Assembly: GCF_038069765.1 (NCBI RefSeq)
Contig: NZ_JBBPFS010000001.1
Span: forward strand, 248,001 to 312,000
Direction of reading: 5' to 3'
Source of the DNA: Arthrobacter_B sp038069765
GTDB taxonomy: Bacteria > Actinomycetota > Actinomycetes > Actinomycetales > Micrococcaceae
DNA: 64,000 nucleotides
Part shown: positions 57,849 through 64,000 of the stretch, piece after piece
Position numbering within the stretch: position 1 is the stretch's first letter
How the letters are laid out: every line of letters begins with the position of its first letter
Position numbers and translations under genes: made by a program
The notes under the pieces: generated by a model
Told to the model about the DNA's origin: nothing
The model's database searches: none
Seen by the model: the letters and a program-made list of their open reading frames with translations, nothing else

Positions 57849-58391
57849 CTACCCGGCGGACCGGCGGTTCTGCAGCAGCGCCACCAGTTCCTCGACGGTG
57901 CCGTTGGTGACAAACCCGTCGCCGGCCCCGCGCGTGATGTCCAAGTGGTAGCTCAAGCCGTCTCCGGCCAGCAGTGCCAGTTTGGCCAGCGCCGTATCAC
58001 CCAAGGCCTCCACCAGGATGGCGTACCAACGGTCGCGCCCGACGCGCAGGGTCCGGGCTGCGTCCTCATGCCCCCGCTGGGCAAGGCGGGTGGCTGCCAC
58101 AACCATGCGTTCCAACGGTGATGCTTCCTCCAGCGACGAAGACAGATAGTAGTGAACGGCCTTCTCCGGCTCACGTGCCATGGCTGCCACGTCGGCATCA
58201 ATCAGGGCCTGGAGCCGACTCACCAGCCCGTCGTCGAGGGCCTGCCGCGACGGAAAATGATGCAGCAGGCCGGCCTTGGACAGCCCGCTGCGGCGGGCGG
58301 TTGCATCAATGGTTGCCTCTTGGGAGCCGTGCTCGCAGAGCAGCGCCACGTAGGCGTCGATAATCTGGTCCTGCTTGCTGTCTGTGCTCAT
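57849..58391 (-). CDS. TetR-family transcriptional regulator
   Basis: 180 residues from ATG 58391. The N-terminal helix-turn-helix includes IIDAYVALLCEHGSQEATID, ARRSGLSKAGLLHHFPSRQA (recognition helix with K-A-G-L-x-x-H-F), followed by a variable ligand-binding domain. GGAAGAG precedes the start. It is downstream of, and on the same strand as, the saccharopine-dehydrogenase-like and APC permease genes, separated from the former by a terminator. The palindrome at 61291 ahead of the permease is a plausible operator for it. Confidence 0.92.
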   Translation of the reverse strand: MSTDSKQDQIIDAYVALLCEHGSQEATIDATARRSGLSKAGLLHHFPSRQALDDGLVSRLQALIDADVAAMAREPEKAVHYYLSSSLEEASPLERMVVAATRLAQRGHEDAARTLRVGRDRWYAILVEALGDTALAKLALLAGDGLSYHLDITRGAGDGFVTNGTVEELVALLQNRRSAG

Positions 58392-58409
58392 TAAGTGTGG
58401 CTCTTCCGG

Positions 58410-58457
58410 AAAATAAAAACGGCGGCGCACCCACCTCTTGGATGGTGTGCGCCGCCG
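58410..58457 (-). terminator. Terminator after the saccharopine-dehydrogenase-like gene
   Basis: An 11-bp stem (58420-58430 with 58447-58457), extendable inward, followed on the minus strand by GTTTTTATTTT. It lies 10 bp after the gene's stop and ends in the leader of the TetR gene. Confidence 0.92.
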
Positions 58458-58467
58458 CACTCAGGGT

Positions 58468-59691
58468 CTACTTCTCGACGATACCCCAGGCGGAACCGTA
58501 CCCTGCCGGCTCCTCGGCAGCCAGGAGGTCCAGGAACGGCTTGGCGTCGAAAGCCTCCGGGCCCAGGACGCCTGCCCCCGACCATGTTCCGCTGGCCAGC
58601 AGCTCGAGGGCAATCACGGGGTTGATGGCGGTCTGCCACACCACTGCCTGCGAGTCGTCACGCGCCATGGTCTCTTCGTTGTCGGCAACGTGGTAAAGGT
58701 ACAGCGAACCCTTGGAACCGTCCTTGCGGGTGCCGCTCACCAGGACGCCTGCACAGGTCTTTCCCTTCATCAGGGGACCCAGCGTGGCCGGATCGGGAAG
58801 GCATGCGGCCACCACGTCACGCGGAGATACCTGCTGTCCACGCACGGTCACCGGCTCGGTGGAATCCAGGCCCAGCTTGTGCAGGGTTTGCAGAACCTCG
58901 ATGAACTCGTTTCCCAGACCGTACTTGAAGTCCACCCGCTTGGCGTCGATCCACCGCGGCATCAGGGACACTTCCTCATGCTCGACATTCACGCACTCAA
59001 CTTCGCCGATTCCTTCGGGGAACTCGAAAGTGACGGGATCGGAGAAGGGCTCACGGGCAAACCAGCCGCCCTTGTCCTTATCGAATAGCACCGGCGGGTT
59101 CAGGCACTCCTCGATGGTGGTCCAGATAGAGAAGGAGGGTGCGAAGTCATAGCCGTCCACCGTCAGGTTGGCCCCGTCGCGGACACTGAGCTCATCGATT
59201 TCGGTGAAGAGCTCATCAGCGGCATAGCGGGCCAGGACATCGGAAAGACCGGGCTCCACGCCCATGCCCACCAGCGCCAGCTGTCCGTCCTGCTCCCACT
59301 TTTCCGCCACGGCAAACTGGTCGTCGCCGAGCATGACGTTCGTCTTGGTGAAGGGCTCCTCGGGATGACGGACGGACAGGCTCATGGCCATGTCCACGTA
59401 AGTGACACCGGCGGCCTTGCAGGCGTTGAAGATGGGCATCACGAACCGGGGGTCCACCGCGTTTAGCACGTGGGTGGCATTGGTGGAGCGGATCAGCTCC
59501 ACGATGCTCTCTTCGTTGGAGGCATCCACCTGAGCTGCGCTGTAGCGGCTGTCGGCGACGGCCGCCACCAGGGCCTCGGGGCGGGACGGATCGTAGTCTG
59601 CGATGGTCATCCGGTCGAAGAAACGGCGACGGGAGGCGATGCGGGCGGCGGCGGATCCAACGCCGCCGGCACCGAGAATGAGAATGTGCAT
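58468..59691 (-). CDS. Saccharopine dehydrogenase-family protein
   Basis: 407 residues. MHILILGAGGVGSAAARIAS is the dinucleotide loop at the very N-terminus, followed by THVLNAVDPRFVMPIFNACK, AGVTYVDMAMSL and VGMGVEPGLSDVLARYAADE, all typical of the saccharopine dehydrogenase / carboxynorspermidine synthase group. Relatives act in lysine or polyamine metabolism; the substrate here is unknown. It sits 51 bp downstream of an APC-type amino acid/amine permease, which suggests uptake and metabolism of the same amino compound. Confidence 0.9.
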   Translation of the reverse strand: MHILILGAGGVGSAAARIASRRRFFDRMTIADYDPSRPEALVAAVADSRYSAAQVDASNEESIVELIRSTNATHVLNAVDPRFVMPIFNACKAAGVTYVDMAMSLSVRHPEEPFTKTNVMLGDDQFAVAEKWEQDGQLALVGMGVEPGLSDVLARYAADELFTEIDELSVRDGANLTVDGYDFAPSFSIWTTIEECLNPPVLFDKDKGGWFAREPFSDPVTFEFPEGIGEVECVNVEHEEVSLMPRWIDAKRVDFKYGLGNEFIEVLQTLHKLGLDSTEPVTVRGQQVSPRDVVAACLPDPATLGPLMKGKTCAGVLVSGTRKDGSKGSLYLYHVADNEETMARDDSQAVVWQTAINPVIALELLASGTWSGAGVLGPEAFDAKPFLDLLAAEEPAGYGSAWGIVEK

Positions 59692-59742
59692 AATGAGTCG
59701 CTTTCGAATTGATTGGTGGGTTGGCTTAATGTGGTGCGTCTG

Positions 59743-61257
59743 TCAGTGCTCGGGCACGAGAACCGGAGTGTCCTTGTTGAGCGAACGGCCCTCGAAGAAG
59801 TCGCGTGCGGCCGGCATGCGGGACCAAACGGCCATGACGACGACGCCCGCGGCCAGGGAGCCGACGCCCATCACGAAGGTTCCGCTGATGCCCAGTACCG
59901 TGGTGGTGCCGTACTCCGGATCCAGCATGCTGACGGCGGAGAAGAGGAACACGCCGGCCATCATCAGGCCGCCGACCAGCGGAAGGATGAAGCGCAGCAG
60001 CAGGTTGCGCGCCGACGAGAACAGGCTCGAGCGGAACCACCAGATGCAGGCGAACGAGGTGATTGCGTAGTACATGGCCACGGCGAGGGAAGTGCTCTCG
60101 ATGGTGTCGGCCAGAATGTCACCGGAGATGATGGTCATCCCCACGTAGAACACCAGTGACGCCGCCCCGGTGAATACCGTCGAATAGCTGGGTGTCTTGA
60201 AGAGAGTGTTGATGACCGAGAACCGCGTCGGCAGGGCGCCGTACACCCCCATCGCCAGAGTGCCGCGGGCCGTCGGCAGGATGGTCGTCTGACAGGTCGC
60301 CAGCGCTGACACCGCGACGGCGAAGACCAGCATCCATCCCCAGGATCCGAGGGCATCGGTGCGCAGGGCAAAGAATACGTCCTCGGCGCCGTCCGGATTG
60401 GCCAGTCCCTTGCCCTCGGTGCCCACCCCCGCGAACAACATCGCCAGCACCGTGATGCCAATGTAGGTGACCAGCAGCATCACGGTTGACAGCAGCGCGG
60501 CAAAACCCGGCGTGGTGCGTGGATTCTTCGTCTCCTCGGCCAGGGCCAGACAGGTGTCCCATCCCCAGTAGATAAAGATGGCAATCAGTACCGCTTGGAT
60601 AAAGCCCGCAGGGTTGTCCGTGGCAAAGGGGTTGAACCAGTCCCAGGAAAAGGCAAGGCCGAGACGCGGGGCGGCGGTGATGGCGAAGTACAGGCCGAAG
60701 CAGAAGGCAATGATCGCTGCGTACTGCAGTCCCATGAGCAGATACTGGGTCCACGCGCCTGTCTCCACGTTTCGGTAGGAGACCCAGGTCATGACCACGA
60801 TGATCAGCGCGCCAAAGGCCGTAACCAGTGTCTTGTTCTCGGCAATTGACCCGTCCCCGATCAGGAGCAACAGGTACTTGGAGGCGACTTCGGTCTGGCT
60901 TGCCATGACGATCACACCGGCCACCATGACCCCCCACCCGGCCATCCACCCAGTCCTGGGACCGAATGCCTTGGACGCCCACGTGAACGCGGTGCCGCTG
61001 TCCGGTATGGCCGTGTTCAACTCGCGGTAGGCAAAGGCTGTCAGGCACATCGGAATGAAGGCGACGATCAGCGCGGCAGGCGCCTGGGAGCCGGCTGCCA
61101 TCACGATGAAGCCCAGCGTCGCGGCCAATGAATAGAGCGGGGCAGTGGAGGCGAGGCCTATCACCGTTGAGGGAAACAGCCCCAGTTTGCCCGAGGCAAG
61201 ACCTTTCCCGGTGGACTGCAGGGAAGCAGCTGGCGGACGGTGCGTGGAACTGCTCAT
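59743..61257 (-). CDS. APC-family amino acid/polyamine permease
   Basis: 504 residues with twelve to fourteen helices. GLASTAPLYSLAATLGFIVM near helix 1, IPDSGTAFTWASKAFGPRTG (helix 3 region), IAIFIYWGWDTCLALAEETK (the conserved E-E-T-K loop) and LPTARGTLAMGVYGALPTRF are hallmarks of amino acid/amine permeases. Start ATG 61257; the longer frame to 61320 would cross the operator palindrome. First gene of the unit with the dehydrogenase. Confidence 0.93.
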   Translation of the reverse strand: MSSSTHRPPAASLQSTGKGLASGKLGLFPSTVIGLASTAPLYSLAATLGFIVMAAGSQAPAALIVAFIPMCLTAFAYRELNTAIPDSGTAFTWASKAFGPRTGWMAGWGVMVAGVIVMASQTEVASKYLLLLIGDGSIAENKTLVTAFGALIIVVMTWVSYRNVETGAWTQYLLMGLQYAAIIAFCFGLYFAITAAPRLGLAFSWDWFNPFATDNPAGFIQAVLIAIFIYWGWDTCLALAEETKNPRTTPGFAALLSTVMLLVTYIGITVLAMLFAGVGTEGKGLANPDGAEDVFFALRTDALGSWGWMLVFAVAVSALATCQTTILPTARGTLAMGVYGALPTRFSVINTLFKTPSYSTVFTGAASLVFYVGMTIISGDILADTIESTSLAVAMYYAITSFACIWWFRSSLFSSARNLLLRFILPLVGGLMMAGVFLFSAVSMLDPEYGTTTVLGISGTFVMGVGSLAAGVVVMAVWSRMPAARDFFEGRSLNKDTPVLVPEH

Positions 61258-61290
61258 TGGACCCCCGTGTGGTTGTGCGAAGCGATGACA

Positions 61291-61312
61291 GCCGACCAAC
61301 TGGTTGGTCGGC
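61291..61312. promoter_or_regulatory. Palindromic operator upstream of the APC permease
   Basis: GCCGACCAAC and GTTGGTCGGC flank a TG centre, a 10-bp perfect inverted repeat 34 bp before the permease start. Its A-C-C-A-A-C / G-T-T-G-G-T core is the form of many TetR-family operators, and a TetR gene closes the locus. Confidence 0.75.
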
Positions 61313-61528
61313 TGGAACATCGTTGCAGACGGGGAAAGGGTGAGTCAAGTCACAATCAGTCCCAGTTTTCGCGAGCGGTCCTTCGCTATGCAGGTTTTGA
61401 CCGTAACGACTGAAGGAACCAGGCCTGTTGCTTTACTTCGTCGATGTCCTCGATGGGGCTTTCAGGATGACAAGCCATGTGGGAGCTGCGATGCGGTTCC
61501 CGGAAGGGCTTACTGATTTCCAGGGAAG

Positions 61529-61636
61529 TCATTGATCGGGGCCGGTGTGAATTACCAGGACCGGAGCGGTGGAAAAAGACTCGGGCTCTGTCAACGGGGA
61601 GGATTCAAGGAAGCTGCGCATCCAGCCAGGGGGCGT
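61529..61636 (-). pseudogene. Fragment of an alpha/beta hydrolase gene
   Basis: On the minus strand this reads PPGWMRSFLESSPLTEPESF then STAPVLVIHTGPDQ and a stop, closely matching PLGWMRSFLESSPFVEPEHF, STTPVLMVHPGEDRW of the gene cut by the right edge (63713-64000). Only ~35 codons remain, without start or catalytic residues. Probably a relic of a duplication or recombination 2.3 kb away. Confidence 0.8.
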
Positions 61637-61790
61637 GCGGATGGACGCCCGGGGCGATGGCTCCCACTGACATGCCGAATGGGAGTGTTCAGGAAACAGT
61701 AACCCTGCGGAACTATAATCCCACTATGCCATTCACATATTTCAGCCGAGGCTTCCACGCCCAGATTCTCCTTGAGTGCGGAGGAGTCCG

Positions 61791-62810
61791 TTGAGCGGCG
61801 GACTCGTCGCGCTGCTGGACGACGTAGCCGCCCTGGCACGCATCGCCGCCGCCTCGGTGGATGACATCGCTGCCGGAGCCGCGAAAGCGGGAGCCAAGGC
61901 CGCCGGCGTCGTCATTGACGATGCCGCCGTGACACCGCAGTACGTGTCCGGTGCCGACCCGTCCCGTGAACTGCCGATGATCAAGCGCATCTTCTGGGGC
62001 TCGCTCCGGAACAAGCTGCTCTTCATCCTGCCGGCACTGCTGCTGATCAGCGCCTTCATTCCCGTCGTGATCCCGTTCATTCTTATGCTCGGCGGCACAT
62101 ACCTCTGCTACGAGGGCGCGGAGAAGGTCTGGCACAAGTTCTTCGGCCATCATGAGGACAAGGCGGCGCCGGCGGTGGATCGCGGGCCCGACGCCGAGTC
62201 CAAAGTGGTCAAGGGTGCCATCACCACCGACTTCATCCTGTCCTGCGAGATCATGGTCATCTCCATGAACGAGGTTGGCGATGCATCCATCTGGGTCCGC
62301 GCGATCATCCTCGTGGTCGTGGCCATTGCGATCACCGTACTCGTCTACGGGGCCGTCGGCTTGATCGTCAAGATGGACGACATCGGTCTGCACCTGGCCA
62401 AGAAAGAATCGGCAGGTTCCCAGCGCATCGGCGGGCTGCTGGTTCGGGGCATGCCGGCCGTACTGGCCGCCATCACCTTCGTGGGAACCATCGCGATGCT
62501 CTGGGTGGGTGGGCACATCATGCTGGTCGGCGTGTCCGACCTCGGCTGGCACGGTCCGTATGAGCTGGTCCATGCACTGGAGCATCCGGTGGCAGGACTC
62601 GCTGTGGTGGGGGGATTCCTTGGTTGGCTCGTGAACACGCTCTGCTCGGCTGTGGTCGGATTGGCCTGGGGGCTGGTTGTCATGGCGATCCTGCACCCGC
62701 TGATGAAGGTGCTGCCGTTCGGGAAGAAGGACGGGCACGAAACCGGTGACACCAGGGCGGCAATCGCCGGGCACCGTCCGGAGAAAACGGACACAGATCC
62801 CGCCGGCTAA
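61791..62810 (+). CDS. DUF808 (YedI-like) inner membrane protein
   Basis: 339 residues. The family N-terminus (M)SGGLVALLDDVAALARIAA is recovered by starting at TTG 61791 with GGAGGAG seven bases upstream, so TTG is the likely true start. VKAAGVVIDDAAVTPQYV-type segment (KAAGVVIDDAAVTPQYVSG), then five or six helices (LLFILPALLLISAFIPVVIP, IILVVVAIAITVLVYGAVGL, VLAAITFVGTIAMLWVGGHI) and a charged tail. Function unknown; DUF808 proteins are inner membrane proteins. Confidence 0.9.
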   Translation: MSGGLVALLDDVAALARIAAASVDDIAAGAAKAGAKAAGVVIDDAAVTPQYVSGADPSRELPMIKRIFWGSLRNKLLFILPALLLISAFIPVVIPFILMLGGTYLCYEGAEKVWHKFFGHHEDKAAPAVDRGPDAESKVVKGAITTDFILSCEIMVISMNEVGDASIWVRAIILVVVAIAITVLVYGAVGLIVKMDDIGLHLAKKESAGSQRIGGLLVRGMPAVLAAITFVGTIAMLWVGGHIMLVGVSDLGWHGPYELVHALEHPVAGLAVVGGFLGWLVNTLCSAVVGLAWGLVVMAILHPLMKVLPFGKKDGHETGDTRAAIAGHRPEKTDTDPAG

Positions 62811-62821
62811 CCTCCACCCCA

Positions 62822-62859
62822 AAAGGGGCGGCCCCTTCGCGAAAGGGGGCCGCCCCTTT
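62822..62859. terminator. Bidirectional terminator
   Basis: A 14-bp perfect stem (62822-62835 with 62846-62859) with A-run on the left and T-run on the right serves both the DUF808 gene (plus) and the reductase gene (minus). Confidence 0.9.
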
Positions 62860-62903
62860 CGCGTGTGTGCAGGTCTCTTCGGTCCGGAATCAGGGCAGCA
62901 GCG

Positions 62904-63560
62904 TCAGGACCGAACCCCGCGCCGGAACGTCACATGCGTGGTGCCGCTCGGCGCCGTTTCCGCGGTGACCTGGCTGTCCGTCTCCAGGCCGCGAAGGTCA
63001 TCCCACAGCCGCACGCCGCGGCCGAGGATGATGGGGGCAATACCGACGTGGAGATCGTCAACGAGGCCGGCACGCAGGAAATCCCGCACGGTCGACGCAC
63101 CCCCGCCTATGCGAACGTCTTGGGCGCCGGCGGCTGCAGTGGCAGTATCAAGAGCCTCCTCGGGCGTCGCAGCGAGGAAGTGGAAGGTGGTGCCGCCTGC
63201 CATATCGAGCGGTTCCCGCTGCTCATGCGTCAACACAAAGACGGGAACGTGGAAGGGCGGCTCCTCGCCCCACCAACCCCGCCAGTCAGGGGCATCCGGA
63301 TTTGCATGCAGCCCGAACATTCCTGCACCCATAATTTCCGCACCGACGTCTTCAAAGTAGCGGGCGGCGTAGCGGTCATCGACGCCGGTGGTTCCCTCAC
63401 CGCTTTCGTCGTGCAGCACCCGCTGGCGGAAGGTTCGCGTGGCCGCGTATGCAGCGGTGAGGCGTCCCCAGTCGTCGCCGAACGGGTTTTCCGGAGTTTG
63501 GTCCGTTGTGGTGGCGAAGCCGTCGAGCGAGATGTTGAGGTCTACCCGGACGCGGCCCAT
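62904..63560 (-). CDS. Dihydrofolate-reductase-family protein (RibD_C domain)
   Basis: 218 residues from ATG 63560. GRVRVDLNISLDGFATTTDQ is the first strand with the S-x-D-G motif; EIMGAGMFGLH, FVLTHEQREPL, VRIGGGASTVRDFLRAGLVD and PIILGRGVRLWD follow in the order seen in YyaP/YwjB-like reductases. Substrate unknown. The N-terminal extension to 63662 is excluded because it lacks conservation and a ribosome site. It is followed by a terminator. Confidence 0.9.
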   Translation of the reverse strand: MGRVRVDLNISLDGFATTTDQTPENPFGDDWGRLTAAYAATRTFRQRVLHDESGEGTTGVDDRYAARYFEDVGAEIMGAGMFGLHANPDAPDWRGWWGEEPPFHVPVFVLTHEQREPLDMAGGTTFHFLAATPEEALDTATAAAGAQDVRIGGGASTVRDFLRAGLVDDLHVGIAPIILGRGVRLWDDLRGLETDSQVTAETAPSGTTHVTFRRGVRS

Positions 63561-63712
63561 AGCTGGCTCCCTGACTGTGACGGAAGAGGTGCCGCAAGTC
63601 GTCCGGCACATGCCAAGTATTGGACTCGTCGGACCGCCAGTAAAGACCATGTGGGCCGGCAAACTCCGAAGACGGCATAAACCAGGGAACCTCCTGTTGA
63701 CGGCTGAAGGAA

Positions 63713-64000
63713 CTAGGTTGGCGGCCTCACTTCCTCGAGGATGGCACGGACTGCAGCGAGCATTCGGGTGAATCCAGGCTCTTCGACGGGGAAATGGCCG
63801 CAGCCGTCCAGTACAACAAGCGTCTTCGGCGCTGCAATGCGGTCAAAGAACGTCTTGCTGATGTCCAGGGGTGTCCACCGATCCTCACCGGGATGAACCA
63901 TCAGGACCGGGGTGGTGGAGAAATGTTCCGGCTCGACAAACGGGGAGGATTCAAGGAAGCTGCGCATCCATCCGAGAGGTACCCGGCCGCCTCCGCCGTG
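63713..64000 (-). CDS. Alpha/beta hydrolase, C-terminal part (5' end outside window)
   Basis: The last ~95 codons of a hydrolase: GWMRSFLESSPFVEPEHFST, PVLMVHPGEDRWTPLDISKT with the catalytic Asp in G-E-D-R-W-T-P and VVLDGCGHFPVEEPG with the catalytic His. The nucleophile serine lies beyond base 64000. The first Met inside the window (63967) is internal, because the conserved G-W precedes it. A decayed partial copy lies at 61529. Confidence 0.88.
   Translation of the reverse strand, partial: HGGGGRVPLGWMRSFLESSPFVEPEHFSTTPVLMVHPGEDRWTPLDISKTFFDRIAAPKTLVVLDGCGHFPVEEPGFTRMLAAVRAILEEVRPPT

Larger units (their letters stand above)
61258..61790 (+). other. 533-bp intergenic region with operator and gene fragment
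   Basis: Holds the operator palindrome at 61291-61312, then ~200 bp with nothing recognised, then a decayed alpha/beta hydrolase fragment (61529-61636), then the leader of the DUF808 gene. A plus-strand open frame at 61477-61794 crosses these and is not called. Confidence 0.7.

Noticed and set aside
61477..61794. 105-codon plus-strand frame before the DUF808 gene
   Set aside because: It crosses the antisense hydrolase fragment and the DUF808 ribosome site; no conserved pattern.

Overview
The window is high-GC, densely coding DNA that looks like an actinobacterial chromosome of the Micrococcaceae (Arthrobacter-like). The gene set def-fmt-rsmB-rpe-rib-hisEGF, an actinobacterial RibM-type transporter, an MT0933-like small protein and a DUF222/HNH (13E12-type) protein point that way. 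The genus is inferred, not proven.

Layout. (1) 1-5602, minus strand: a V/A-type ATPase operon (G/H-like, C, I, K, F, E, A; A runs off the left edge) with overlapping genes, headed by a small ferritin-like protein of the EncFtn family that has no encapsulin beside it. (2) 5.9-14.7 kb: redox and sulfur housekeeping (flavin reductase, MsrB, sulfurtransferase, SufE, YbaK), an alpha/beta hydrolase, a ZapE-type ATPase, an SDR and an MT0933-like protein. (3) 14.8-19.7 kb: a DUF222/HNH protein, a minus-strand tRNA cluster Gly-Cys-Val-Gly-Val-Gly with repeated identical copies, a plus-strand tRNA-Val(CAC), several tandem repeats in non-coding DNA, and a PD-(D/E)XK nuclease-like protein. (4) 19.9-28.6 kb: a core plus-strand run def-fmt-rsmB-rpe, then an FMN riboswitch controlling ribM-ribD-ribE-ribBA-ribH. 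(5) 28.7-52.0 kb: a mosaic accessory region between ribH and hisE. It has two related toxin-type loci (small helical partner, large protein with a shared N-terminal domain, then a lipoprotein or an Imm52-like immunity protein), a short UvrA paralogue, an iron/phosphonate-type ABC importer, an M20 peptidase, several oxidoreductases and at least four broken genes. The most striking of these is a point where a 5'-truncated MFS gene and a 5'-truncated folP face each other. (6) 52.1-54.1 kb: hisE-hisG-hisF. (7) 54.1-64.0 kb: a divergent ManA, an MFS transporter, a zinc alcohol dehydrogenase, a TetR / saccharopine-dehydrogenase-like / APC permease set with a palindromic operator, a DUF808 membrane protein, a RibD_C-type reductase and an alpha/beta hydrolase cut by the right edge, a fragment of which is also found 2.3 kb away.

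Most interesting for follow-up: the two paralogous effector-like loci at 29.7-32.9 and 49.0-52.0 kb, the orphan EncFtn-like gene at the head of the V-ATPase operon, the MFS/folP breakpoint near 45.1 kb, and the recurrent 16-37 bp intergenic tandem repeats. All functions are read from sequence motifs and family knowledge; no database search was run.
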